DNA from: Acinetobacter lactucae | GTDB lineage: Bacteria; Pseudomonadota; Gammaproteobacteria; Pseudomonadales; Moraxellaceae | Direction of reading: 5' to 3' | DNA length: 64,000 bases | Assembly: GCF_001605885.1 (NCBI RefSeq) | Contig: NZ_LRPE01000001.1 | Span: 1-64,000 of the forward strand | In this document: in pieces, positions 17,896-26,340 of the stretch | How the letters are laid out: every line of letters begins with the position of its first letter | How positions within the stretch are numbered: the stretch's first letter is position 1 | The notes under the pieces: model-generated | Database searches by the model: none | Seen by the model: only the letters and a program-made list of their open reading frames with translations | Told to the model about the DNA's origin: nothing | Program-made: the position numbers and the translations under genes

Positions 17896-18233
17896 TTGAT
17901 TTTTTCCTTATTTATTTTTTGTGTCTGCTTGGTTTTTTACACATTTGTTTTTCTATGTCTCGTCATCAACAACAAGTGTTTCAAAAAGTTTTGCAAGCAA
18001 AATACAATATTTGGTATTTGATCACTGGTTATAGCATTTTAGTAATCGCATTGGCTCTTTCAATTTATCATTGGGGAGGGTCTATTGGTATATGTTATTG
18101 GATTGGTATACTCAGTTTTGCTGCTTTATTAATTATTTGGTTATTAAGTTATTATCCTCTTCAATTGAAACTAGTGAATCAGTTCTTAAGAGTGATCATA
18201 TTGGTTTTATTCGTGTTTGATCTTTTAGCGTAA
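17892..18233 (+). CDS. DUF3325-family inner-membrane protein
   Basis: The 113-residue protein is almost entirely hydrophobic, with about four helices. It begins MIDFFLIYFLCLLGFLHICF, followed by the family-like SMSRHQQQVFQK motif. DUF3325 proteins usually close the DUF3649-PepSY-DUF3325 set next to TonB receptors, and the gene overlaps the PepSY gene by 4 bp (ATGA). The function is unknown; involvement in ferric-siderophore handling is inferred. The gene ends seven bases before the terminator at 18240. Confidence 0.75.
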   Translation: MIDFFLIYFLCLLGFLHICFSMSRHQQQVFQKVLQAKYNIWYLITGYSILVIALALSIYHWGGSIGICYWIGILSFAALLIIWLLSYYPLQLKLVNQFLRVIILVLFVFDLLA

Positions 18234-18239
18234 TTTTCT

Positions 18240-18266
18240 AGCCCAGTTAAGACTGGGCCTTTTTAT
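18240..18266 (+). terminator. Terminator of the iron block, copy of the mnmG terminator
   Basis: AGCCCAGTTAAGACTGGGC (18240-18258) is identical over 19 bases to the mnmG terminator core and is followed by CTTTTTATTTT. It terminates the DUF3649-PepSY-DUF3325 operon. Confidence 0.85.
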
Positions 18267-18394
18267 TTTCTGTTCAAAAAATATATGGAAACTTCCTAAG
18301 GAGGAAAAGAGATTTTGCTTCCTTTTTTTCTTATTTCACATATTTTAAGCCGCCAGTTATATTGAATTCACGTTCAAACAAGAGGGCTTTAATC

Positions 18395-18506
18395 ATGACA
18401 ATGAAATCAATTCGCTACAATGGATATGAAATGGCATGCCAATGTTCATGTTCAAAATAGCGCAAAAGAAAGAGCAGATCAATTTTGGTGGGGGAGAACA
18501 TCTTGA
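18395..18506 (+). pseudogene. Broken small ORF
   Basis: A good ribosome site (GAGGG, eight bases upstream) leads to an ATG at 18395 reading MTMKSIRYNGYEM before the frame closes at 18460. In another frame, starting at about 18432, translation continues smoothly as WHANVHVQNSAKERADQFWW up to a stop at 18506. The two halves together look like one small protein interrupted by a frameshift and then truncated. I do not recognise the family. It lies directly next to the right edge of the iron block. Confidence 0.4.
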
Positions 18507-18567
18507 TCTGAACACAAGTAAAAATATAAGAAGAATATAAAATTAAGAAAATTATAATTCAAAATCT

Positions 18568-18591
18568 AAAGAGAACCTTATGGTTCTCTTT
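18568..18591. terminator. Bidirectional terminator beside the WYL gene
   Basis: A perfect 10-bp stem AAAGAGAACC / GGTTCTCTTT with loop TTAT is followed by T6 on the plus strand and an A/T-rich tract on the other. It ends the WYL regulator gene on the minus strand. Confidence 0.8.
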
Positions 18592-18599
18592 TTTTATAT

Positions 18600-19607
18600 C
18601 TACTTACTATCAGTTTCAATCTCTCGTACAGCATTGTGTACTTGAACTGGTTCAATATGGAGCAGTTTTTTACCGAAACTCCGTAACCACCACACCAGTT
18701 GGGATGTAAATGGTACGGTCGCCGTAACTTCGACAATATTTTCTTCAATTGGGGTAATGGTTTGATCTTTACTCAACTGACTTTCATAAAAAGTTTTCGC
18801 AGTTTGCTCGGTCATGGTTAAGGTGAGCTGAATTGATTCAGTTGGTTGGTTATAGTCCACTCTAAAGCCTAAAGCCCCTGAGTCAATATAATGATCAATA
18901 TCAAAATTGACTGGATGCAGTGCTCGACTATCTAATACTTTTGCTGATTTAAAACGGTGCAAGGCAAATGTTTGTACTTCGGTTTTGTCATGTCGTGTGC
19001 AAATTAAATAAATGACTGCACCTTTTTGTACCAAAGCCAATGGGTTTAAAACATAGGTTCTGTCTTCTCCCTGATTTACCCGTGCTTTATAAATACATTC
19101 AATTTGCTTGTCTTGAAGCAAGCCTTCATAAATTGCTTGTTGAGCATTTCGATCAACTACAGGCGGAATAAGAGGTTGGCTTGCAGGAACAATACGTACA
19201 CGGTTAATCCACTGTCTCACATTATTTTGAGTAGAGAGGCTGCGTTTGGCTAAATCAAACCATGGTCCCATCTCATCAAGCAGGCTTGGAGGAAGTAAGT
19301 GCTTAAGATGCTCCTCAACCATCATAAATGTCACTGCTTGAGAGCTTGTCATATGGGGTAAGCTCTGGATAGGGGCGTCTGATTGCCACCGCCAGCCTTG
19401 AGGTACGGCTTTGTTGCTCTCTATCGGAAAACGCTGAGCAATTTGATTTAAGTCACGCTGAATAGTCCTTAAACTGATTTCAATACCTTCTCGCTCAAGC
19501 ATTTCTTGTAATTCTCGAGTCCCGATCCATTTACCGGTCGGTAGGCGAGACAAGATCTGCCATTGGCGATATAAACTATTCGAAGTTTCTTTTTCTATTA
19601 CAGACAT
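18600..19607 (-). CDS. WYL-domain transcriptional regulator
   Basis: The 335-residue protein has the YafY-like layout. An N-terminal winged helix (about 12-75, including TRELQEMLEREGIEISLRTI then QRDLNQIAQRFP) is followed by a WYL ligand-sensing domain (about 165-250, with YVLNPLALVQKGAVIYLI) and a C-terminal WCX extension. WYL domains often bind nucleic acids or nucleotides and regulate stress, DNA damage or defence genes. It is divergent from the ATP-grasp/Anbu cluster across 225 bp, so regulation of that cluster is possible but not shown. The ATG at 19607 gives MSVIEKETSNSLYRQWQ. Confidence 0.88.
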   Translation of the reverse strand: MSVIEKETSNSLYRQWQILSRLPTGKWIGTRELQEMLEREGIEISLRTIQRDLNQIAQRFPIESNKAVPQGWRWQSDAPIQSLPHMTSSQAVTFMMVEEHLKHLLPPSLLDEMGPWFDLAKRSLSTQNNVRQWINRVRIVPASQPLIPPVVDRNAQQAIYEGLLQDKQIECIYKARVNQGEDRTYVLNPLALVQKGAVIYLICTRHDKTEVQTFALHRFKSAKVLDSRALHPVNFDIDHYIDSGALGFRVDYNQPTESIQLTLTMTEQTAKTFYESQLSKDQTITPIEENIVEVTATVPFTSQLVWWLRSFGKKLLHIEPVQVHNAVREIETDSK

Positions 19608-19832
19608 AAGCGTAATACATCTATATCCAATTGCTTTGGTGTCAACACAATAAAAAATCTTTACAGATTTAGCAAGTTTGTCAGATTCAGTTTATAGCCC
19701 ATTGGGCAAACGATGATAAGATTTAGAAGAAAGTTATAACAATGATGCCGAACAAGTATTAGAGATATATAAGTGGCACTGAAATTGCTTATTTAAAAAT
19801 GAAATATAGATAAATGATAAGACGAGGTGGTT

Positions 19833-21383
19833 ATGTCAGAACAAGAGCATGAATTACATCTAGATAATGATTTTTTTATACAAGAGCAGACAACAACAGC
19901 ACTCATTAACCCAACCTCTTTTTTAGAACATATTTCTGTGCAAACCAATCTCTTTGAGCAACTTAAATCACAGTTCTTTAATGAGATGCTTGATGATGTC
20001 ACATCGAATGGTGCAGCTTCTAAAAAAATTGAACAATGGTTAAGCATCCGTACTTTAGATGAGTTAAAGGAGTTAAATACCCAAGCAAAACAGCATTTTC
20101 TTTATCATGGGATTACTTTTAATGTTTATGGCGATAAAGAAGGAACGGAGCGCACTATTCCTTTTGATTTAATTCCAAGAGTAATCGAGAAAAAACAATG
20201 GGAAAAAATTGCCTCAGGCTGTGCACAGCGTGTTAAAGCATTAAATTATTTCCTAGATGATATTTATCATGGACAACATATTTTAAAAGAACAAATCATT
20301 CCCGAAGAACAAATTATGGGAAATGATGCTTTCCAGCCCCATATGCTTAAACATTCTTTAAAAGGAAAAATCTATTCACAAATTAGCGGGATCGATATTA
20401 TCCGGGATGGTGAAGGGGAGTTTTTTGTATTAGAAGATAATTTGAGAACACCTTCTGGGGTGTCTTATATGATTGAGAGCCGAAATATTAGCCAGAAATT
20501 AATGCCTGAGCTATGTACAGCCAATAATTTACAAGGGATTGAGCATTATCCAAAACTTTTAAAAGAAATATTGCAAGAAAATTCTTCTGCAGATCAACCT
20601 TTTATTGTGGTGCTAACACCAGGGCGTTTTAATAGTGCTTATTATGAGCACGCTTTCCTAGCACGTGAAATGGATGTGCCACTGGTTACAAATCGAGATT
20701 TATTTGTAGAAAATGATCAAGTATTTGTCAAAACTATTCGTGGGCGTCAAAAAGTAGATGTAATTTATCGCCGTTTAGATGACGATTTTCTAGATCCTTT
20801 AGCATTTCGACCAGACAGTGCGTTGGGTGTAGCAGGTCTTATGTCTGCTTATTTGCAAAAAAATGTGGTGATTGCAAATGCACCGGGAACAGGTGTGGCT
20901 GATGATAAATCTATTTATCCTTATGTAGACCAAATGATCCAATATTATTTGGATGAAACACCAATTCTAAAAAATGTACCTACTTATCAGTGTCGTAAAG
21001 ACGAACATTTAGATTACGTGCTTTCTAATCTTGATCAATTAGTCGTGAAGGAAGCACAAGGTTCGGGTGGATATGGCATGTTGATTGGGCCTAAAGCAAG
21101 CTCGTGTGAAATTGATGAGTTTAGAAAAAAATTGATTGCGATGCCTCATATGTACATTGCACAACCAACTCTAGCTTTATCTGTTGCCCCAACTTTAACG
21201 ACAGGCGGGGTGGCTGAGCGCCATATTGACCTACGTCCATTTGTACTAAGTTCACCATATCGTACAGAGATTGTACCTGGTGGCTTAACACGCGTGGCCA
21301 TGAAGCCTGGTTCTTTAGTTGTAAATTCGTCACAAGGTGGCGGTATAAAAGATACATGGGTTGTCGAAACATTACATTCCTGA
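19833..21383 (+). CDS. Circularly permuted ATP-grasp protein (Anbu cluster)
   Basis: The protein has 516 residues from the ATG at 19833, preceded by GAGG; a GTG at 19827 lies too close to that site. It belongs to the COG2308 circularly permuted type 2 ATP-grasp family. Recognisable stretches are GISGIDIIRDGEGEFFVLEDNLRTPSGVSY-type sequence near 175-205, APGTGVADDKS near 349, and the late KEAQGSGGYGMLIGPKA. The substrate is unknown; the family is thought to form peptide or amide bonds. It is the first of four genes (ATP-grasp, alpha-E, transglutaminase-like, Anbu) that recur together in many proteobacteria, which suggests a peptide synthesis and turnover pathway. Confidence 0.9.
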   Translation: MSEQEHELHLDNDFFIQEQTTTALINPTSFLEHISVQTNLFEQLKSQFFNEMLDDVTSNGAASKKIEQWLSIRTLDELKELNTQAKQHFLYHGITFNVYGDKEGTERTIPFDLIPRVIEKKQWEKIASGCAQRVKALNYFLDDIYHGQHILKEQIIPEEQIMGNDAFQPHMLKHSLKGKIYSQISGIDIIRDGEGEFFVLEDNLRTPSGVSYMIESRNISQKLMPELCTANNLQGIEHYPKLLKEILQENSSADQPFIVVLTPGRFNSAYYEHAFLAREMDVPLVTNRDLFVENDQVFVKTIRGRQKVDVIYRRLDDDFLDPLAFRPDSALGVAGLMSAYLQKNVVIANAPGTGVADDKSIYPYVDQMIQYYLDETPILKNVPTYQCRKDEHLDYVLSNLDQLVVKEAQGSGGYGMLIGPKASSCEIDEFRKKLIAMPHMYIAQPTLALSVAPTLTTGGVAERHIDLRPFVLSSPYRTEIVPGGLTRVAMKPGSLVVNSSQGGGIKDTWVVETLHS

Positions 21384-21405
21384 TTGTGGGTTAAAGAGGA
21401 ACTTT

Positions 21406-22002
21406 ATGGTTTTACTCAATTCGAGTGCGCATCAAATATATTGGTTGGGTCGATATTTGATGCGAGTTAAATTTGCAGCCTCTCATTTACCTTTTACACA
21501 AGATGAGAAAGCAACAAAATTTGCAGCAGCATTTGGTTTGGTCATAGAAAATGCTGAATTACTAAATCACTATATGTTAGACAAGAAGCAAACATTTTCA
21601 TTACTGAACCAACTCATTATTGCTAAAGATAATATTCAGGAACTAAGAGGTATTTTGTCATCACACGCTTATGCGGAATTAAACAATGTGATCAACACGC
21701 TTCAACCTGAACCTAATGCATTGAATAAAGCTGTCAAACAATGCACTCAAATATTAGAAGCGGAACATGAAGATGTTCGTTTATTTTTGCATTTAGGCCA
21801 AAAAATAGAGCAATTTGATATAGAACTACGTTTTGGACAAGATTTATCTTTTCTCTTATTAGAGTTAGATATTTTGGTGCAACAGCTTGCTAATTTGAAT
21901 TGGGAAAATATAGATGAGAATTGGCAAGTACTGAAGCAGCAACTTACGTGGGACGCTTATTATACTTTCACACAGCAGTTGGAAAATATGTTTGAGGGCT
22001 GA
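21406..22002 (+). CDS. Alpha-E domain protein (Anbu cluster)
   Basis: An all-helical protein of 198 residues from the ATG at 21406 (MVLLNSSAHQIYWLGRYLMR), preceded by AAAGAGG at good spacing. An upstream in-frame TTG at 21361 would overlap the ATP-grasp gene and add a non-conserved leader. The N-terminal YWLGRYLMR is the signature of the alpha-E (DUF403, COG2307) family. No catalytic residues are known. The family is nearly always adjacent to, or fused with, the COG2308 ATP-grasp protein, as here, and is probably its partner subunit. It is shorter than many members (about 310 residues). Confidence 0.85.
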   Translation: MVLLNSSAHQIYWLGRYLMRVKFAASHLPFTQDEKATKFAAAFGLVIENAELLNHYMLDKKQTFSLLNQLIIAKDNIQELRGILSSHAYAELNNVINTLQPEPNALNKAVKQCTQILEAEHEDVRLFLHLGQKIEQFDIELRFGQDLSFLLLELDILVQQLANLNWENIDENWQVLKQQLTWDAYYTFTQQLENMFEG

Positions 22003-22004
22003 TT

Positions 22005-22784
22005 ATGAAATTGATGGTTAATCATCAAACGCATTATAGCTATACTGAAACTGCTCGGAACAGTATTCAGTATATTAAAATGATGCCTCAAACATCGCCT
22101 CATCAATATGTTATGAATTGGGCAATTAGCGTGCCAGGCGATAAAACGATAAAACGAGATATATTTAACAATGTATGGATGACGGCTAGTCAACGTTATT
22201 CATACCAACATCTTACTTTTATGGCCCAAGGAATTATTGAGCTTCAAGATGTAGAGCTGGGTTATGTAAATCTCTCTACACCAACTAATTTGTTTTTGCA
22301 GATGACAGGTGCAACTCGATGTGATTCGGAAATGTTGGACTTTGCCAAAAATATTGTAGTGGTCAAAGATCGACAGCATATAGCGTTATTAAGCGAATAT
22401 ATTTTGCAAAAAATACTTTATCAGCCTGAAAGTACATCGGTTCAAACAACTGCCATTGAAGCATTTCATGCAGGTCAAGGTGTATGTCAAGATCATGCGC
22501 ACATTTTAATTGCGATGTGTCGTGCGTTACAATTACCTGCACGTTATGTCTCTGGTTATCTATTTGATCAAAACTATCCGCACCTTGCCAGTCACGCTTG
22601 GGCGGAGGTATTTTTAGAAAATCAGTGGTATTGTTTTGATGTAAGCAATCAGTTGTTTACACCCAAACATCACATCTACCTTGCTGTGGGTCGTGACTAT
22701 CTCGATGTAGCACCTATTCGTGGTGTAAGAGAGCAAGGTGGAGTTGAGAGCATGATGTCTGTGGTTCAAGTATTGGCATGTTGA
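22005..22784 (+). CDS. Transglutaminase-like protease (Anbu cluster)
   Basis: The 259-residue protein has an N-terminal transglutaminase-associated beta domain (about 1-90) and a papain-like core. The putative triad is Cys161 in GQGVCQDHA, His197 in SHAWAEVF and Asp212 in WYCFDVSN. Bacterial members act as cysteine peptidases or amidases rather than cross-linking enzymes; the substrate is unknown. No signal peptide is visible, so it should act in the cytoplasm. It starts two bases after the alpha-E stop, indicating an operon. Together with the neighbouring Anbu protein it could process the product of the ATP-grasp enzyme. Confidence 0.9.
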   Translation: MKLMVNHQTHYSYTETARNSIQYIKMMPQTSPHQYVMNWAISVPGDKTIKRDIFNNVWMTASQRYSYQHLTFMAQGIIELQDVELGYVNLSTPTNLFLQMTGATRCDSEMLDFAKNIVVVKDRQHIALLSEYILQKILYQPESTSVQTTAIEAFHAGQGVCQDHAHILIAMCRALQLPARYVSGYLFDQNYPHLASHAWAEVFLENQWYCFDVSNQLFTPKHHIYLAVGRDYLDVAPIRGVREQGGVESMMSVVQVLAC

Positions 22785-22800
22785 ATGTAAAGAGAATGAA

Positions 22801-23535
22801 ATGACCTATTGTTGTGCGCTAAGATTGGAACAAGGTTTAGTGTTTATTAGTGACACGAGGACCAATGCAGGAGTTGACCATATTTCTGTGTTCCGAAAGC
22901 TGCATACTTTTGGCGTTACCGGAGAACGTTTTATTGCTTTGCAAACCGCAGGTAACTTAGCAACAACTCAAGCCGTTATTGGTCATTTGCAAAATGCGCT
23001 AACTTTGCAGCAAGAACCTAATTTATATAGTGTTAATACGATGTTTGAGGCGGCTGAACTGATTGGCAAAACCTTAAAAACTGTTTTAGAAGATATTAGC
23101 TCAGACACTCAAGAACAAATGAATTATGCCTGTAGTATTTTGGTGGGGGGGCAGATTAAAGGTGGTGACATGCAACTTTATAATGTCTATCCTCAGGGCA
23201 ATTTTATTTGTGCAACGACAGATACACCTTATTTTCAAATAGGTGAAAGTAAATACGGAAAGCCTATTCTGGATCGAGCTTTATATTATGCAATGCCACT
23301 AGATGATGCATTGCGTTGTAGCCTGATTTCTTTTGATTCGACTTTACGCTCAAATGTTTCTGTTGGCTTGCCACTTGATGCATTGGTGTACATCAAAGAT
23401 AGTTTTGTGATTCCAATGGGAAAACGAATTACCGAAGATGATCCTTATTTTTCACAGATTAGTAAACAATGGTCGGATACTTTACGTCGTGGATTACAGG
23501 AAATGCCAAAACCTACTGATGATTATTGGCGATAA
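22801..23535 (+). CDS. Anbu, bacterial proteasome-like protease
   Basis: Anbu (COG3484) is a proteasome/HslV-related Ntn-hydrolase. The 244-residue protein starts MTYCCALRLEQGLVFISDTR. Counting Thr2 as residue 1 of the mature chain, Asp17 and Lys32 match the proteasomal Thr-Asp-Lys catalytic set (Thr2, Asp18 and Lys33 of the full sequence). The motif SDTRTNAGVDHISVFRK is a family hallmark. Anbu proteins form open helical or ring assemblies; the natural substrate is uncertain. The gene closes the four-gene cluster and is followed by a strong terminator. No ATPase partner is nearby, as usual for this family. Confidence 0.93.
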   Translation: MTYCCALRLEQGLVFISDTRTNAGVDHISVFRKLHTFGVTGERFIALQTAGNLATTQAVIGHLQNALTLQQEPNLYSVNTMFEAAELIGKTLKTVLEDISSDTQEQMNYACSILVGGQIKGGDMQLYNVYPQGNFICATTDTPYFQIGESKYGKPILDRALYYAMPLDDALRCSLISFDSTLRSNVSVGLPLDALVYIKDSFVIPMGKRITEDDPYFSQISKQWSDTLRRGLQEMPKPTDDYWR

Positions 23536-23555
23536 AATTTTGAATATTTAAATAA

Positions 23556-23581
23556 AAAAATCCAAGCATGCTTGGATTTTT
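23556..23581. terminator. Bidirectional terminator between Anbu gene and alr
   Basis: The perfect palindrome AAAAATCCAAGCA / TGCTTGGATTTTT lies between the convergent Anbu and alr genes, with T runs on both strands. Confidence 0.9.
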
Positions 23582-23595
23582 TTATATTTTATTAT

Positions 23596-24666
23596 TTAAC
23601 TGCTTTTACGAGTAGGACGATTACTTAAGCGACAGAGTAATTCATATCCTATGGTTCCATTTGCGTCCGCGACATCATCAACTAAACGATGTTGGCCCCA
23701 GAGCTCGACTTGGGTGCCTAATTTTACTTGCATACCTGTCACATCGATTGCTAGCATATCCATACTCACTCGTCCTACAACCGCACAGAGCTGTTTATCA
23801 ATAGCCACATAGTTCTGTTTAATATAAGCCCGTGGATAACCGTCACCATAACCTATAGAAACAATCGCGATATCCATTGCTTGCTTAGCACAGAAAGTAG
23901 AGCCATAACCGACATGTTCATTCGTTTGAATGTGATTTAGTGCAATTACTTCTGCTGAGAAAGTCATTACTGGTTTTAGGTCAAGTTCGTGAACCGTTTT
24001 ATCGGCAAAAGGTGAGGCACCATAAAGCATGATACCGGGACGAACATAATCAAAATGTAATTCTGGCCACTTATAAATAGCAGCAGAGTTACAGCAAGAT
24101 GCTAAAACTGGATCACACGCTTGTTTAACTTGTAAGAATTGTTGTTTTTGCTGTTCGTTAAGCGGGTGGTCTACATCTGCATTTGCGAAATGCATTGCAA
24201 GTACACAAGTATATCCTTCAGATTTTAAAGTCTTAATAACTTCAATAATTTCTGGATTTTTAAAACCTAAACGGTTCATGCCGCTGTTGAGTTTAACCCA
24301 GACTTTTAAACCTTGGGCGATGTAAGCTTGTTTGTGTTTAATTAACCATTCAAATTGTTGTTGATGGTGAATCACACATTCAAATTGTTGTTCAATTGCA
24401 GTCGGCATTTCATCTTCAGAAAATACCCCTTCAATTAAAGTGACAGGTTGTTGAAATCCGAGTTCACGAATTTCCAAACCTTCTTGTAGGCAGGCGACAC
24501 CAAAGGCATCTGATGCATTTAAGGCTGCTAAACAGTCTTTGATTCCATGTCCATAAGCATTAGCTTTCACCATACTTACAATTTTTGAATTTTTTGCGAG
24601 TTGTTTGACACGGTTTAAATTATATTGAAGTGCATTGCGGTCAATATAAACTGTTGCTTGGCGCAC
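23596..24666 (-). CDS. alr: Alanine racemase
   Basis: This PLP enzyme interconverts L- and D-alanine for peptidoglycan synthesis. It has 356 residues. The PLP lysine is Lys34 in VKANAYGHG, and the catalytic tyrosine lies in HVGYGSTF near residue 255. The beta-strand domain contains VSMDMLAIDVTG. The start is a GTG at 24666 with AAAGGAG eight to nine bases upstream, giving a conserved MRQATVYIDRNALQYN. It lies 32 bp downstream of dnaB on the same strand, an arrangement also seen in other gammaproteobacteria, so they are probably co-transcribed. It could be either Alr or the catabolic DadX type; the dnaB neighbour favours Alr. Confidence 0.94.
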   Translation of the reverse strand: MRQATVYIDRNALQYNLNRVKQLAKNSKIVSMVKANAYGHGIKDCLAALNASDAFGVACLQEGLEIRELGFQQPVTLIEGVFSEDEMPTAIEQQFECVIHHQQQFEWLIKHKQAYIAQGLKVWVKLNSGMNRLGFKNPEIIEVIKTLKSEGYTCVLAMHFANADVDHPLNEQQKQQFLQVKQACDPVLASCCNSAAIYKWPELHFDYVRPGIMLYGASPFADKTVHELDLKPVMTFSAEVIALNHIQTNEHVGYGSTFCAKQAMDIAIVSIGYGDGYPRAYIKQNYVAIDKQLCAVVGRVSMDMLAIDVTGMQVKLGTQVELWGQHRLVDDVADANGTIGYELLCRLSNRPTRKSS

Positions 24667-24698
24667 CCTTATTTACTCCTTTGGGCTAGAGATAGAGT

Positions 24699-26144
24699 TT
24701 ATTCTTCATCATCATATTGGCTGTAATACTCAGGAGAGAGATTACTAAATCGAGTATATTGACCTTCAAAAGCAAGACGAACTGAACCAATTGGACCGTT
24801 ACGCTGCTTACCAATAATGATCTCTGCGGTGCCGGCTTCTTTTGACTCTTTGTTATAAACCTCATCACGATAAATAAACATAATTAAGTCGGCATCCTGC
24901 TCGATCGCACCGGATTCACGTAAGTCAGACATTACAGGGCGTTTATTTGGACGGTTTTCGAGACTTCGGTTAAGCTGGGAAAGTGCGATAACAGGACATT
25001 GCATTTCTTTCGCTAACGCTTTTAAGCTACGCGAAATTTCTGAAATCTCACCTACACGGTTATCACCCATGCCAGGAACTTTCATGAGCTGCAAGTAATC
25101 GACCATGATACAACCGATTTTACCATCATGCATTTTGGCAACACGACGCGCACGGGCACGCAGTTCGGTTGGAGGTAAGGCAGAAGAGTCATCAATATAC
25201 AAATGCATTTGTTGAAGCTGCAAAATTGTGCCCGTCACCTTGGTCCATTCATCTGCATCTAAGTTACCCGAACGTAAATGTCCTTGATGGACTTTACCCA
25301 TTGCAGAAATAAGACGCATTGCAATCGAGTCTGCTGGCATCTCCATTGAAAAGACCAGGGCAGGTAACTTGTTATATTGCAAAACGCTCTCAACCAAGTT
25401 CATGGCAAAAGTAGTTTTACCCATTGAGGGACGTGCAGCAACAATAATTAGGTCACCCGGCTGCATACCAGATGTTTTATTATCAAGTTCTAAGAAGCCA
25501 GTCGTCAAACCTGTAATATTGCCATCTAATTTTGAAAGCTCATCCAATTTACTAATTACGTCTGCGGTAACAGAACTAATAGATTTAGGGCCTGCATCTT
25601 TTTTATTATTATTGTGTTGTTCTGCTAAAGAGAAAATACTCGTTTCAGCTAAGTCTAAAATTTCACTAACACCACGACCTTTTGTGTCATAAGCATTTTG
25701 TAAGATTTCAGTACTAACTTTAATCATACTGCGTAGGGTAGAAAATTCTTTAATTTTAGTGGCATAGGTTTCTAAGTTGTAGAAACTTGATGGTGAATCA
25801 GCCATGAGCTGCATTAAATATTCTTCGCCACCAATAGCATCAAGTAAATTTTGTTTTAGAAGCCAGTCACTTACCAAGACAGCATCATAGGGTGAATTTT
25901 CCTGCGCTAATTTCTCAATTGCGCGAAAAATATATTTATGACGAGTTGCGTAAAAATCATTTTCTTTGAGTACATCGTTGACTTGCTCAAAAGATTCGGC
26001 AACTGTCATGAGAGCAGCAAGAACGGCTTGTTCAATGGCTAAATTGTGTGGGGGAGTGCGAAACTCTTTAAGTTGGCCTGATTCACTCGTTTTATTTTCT
26101 GTTGGAGATGAAAGCGCTAAAGAAGTGGCATTCGCCTGAGACAT
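24699..26144 (-). CDS. dnaB: Replicative DNA helicase
   Basis: DnaB is the hexameric 5'-3' helicase of the replication fork. From the ATG at 26144 the protein has 481 residues (MSQANATSLALSS); an upstream start at 26177 adds eleven non-conserved residues. The N-terminal helical primase-binding domain starts PPHNLAIEQAVLAALM. Walker A ARPSMGKTTFA lies near 226-236. The DnaB motifs MVDYLQLM and DLRESGAIEQDADLI follow, and there is no intein. The first 25 residues are Ser/Thr-rich and divergent. It is followed by alr; a terminator and about 190 bp separate it from rplI upstream. Confidence 0.97.
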   Translation of the reverse strand: MSQANATSLALSSPTENKTSESGQLKEFRTPPHNLAIEQAVLAALMTVAESFEQVNDVLKENDFYATRHKYIFRAIEKLAQENSPYDAVLVSDWLLKQNLLDAIGGEEYLMQLMADSPSSFYNLETYATKIKEFSTLRSMIKVSTEILQNAYDTKGRGVSEILDLAETSIFSLAEQHNNNKKDAGPKSISSVTADVISKLDELSKLDGNITGLTTGFLELDNKTSGMQPGDLIIVAARPSMGKTTFAMNLVESVLQYNKLPALVFSMEMPADSIAMRLISAMGKVHQGHLRSGNLDADEWTKVTGTILQLQQMHLYIDDSSALPPTELRARARRVAKMHDGKIGCIMVDYLQLMKVPGMGDNRVGEISEISRSLKALAKEMQCPVIALSQLNRSLENRPNKRPVMSDLRESGAIEQDADLIMFIYRDEVYNKESKEAGTAEIIIGKQRNGPIGSVRLAFEGQYTRFSNLSPEYYSQYDDEE

Positions 26145-26300
26145 AATTAGACCTGATGATAAAGAAGGTGTACACAAAGAGGCTGTAAAGCCGAGAACTA
26201 TCTTAAAACAAAATTAAATAAACTACCTAATTAAAAAACCAATTAAACTAAAGAACTGATCAGGAATTAATATATCTTATTTTAAAATTCTAAATATAAA

Positions 26301-26328
26301 AAAAGAGCATGCAAAAGCATGCTCTTTT
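26301..26328. terminator. Terminator of rpsF-rpsR-rplI
   Basis: A perfect 12-bp stem AAAAGAGCATGC / GCATGCTCTTTT with loop AAAA lies 12 bases beyond the rplI stop. On the minus strand it is followed by a T-rich run. Confidence 0.9.
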
Positions 26329-26340
26329 TTTGATGAGAAA

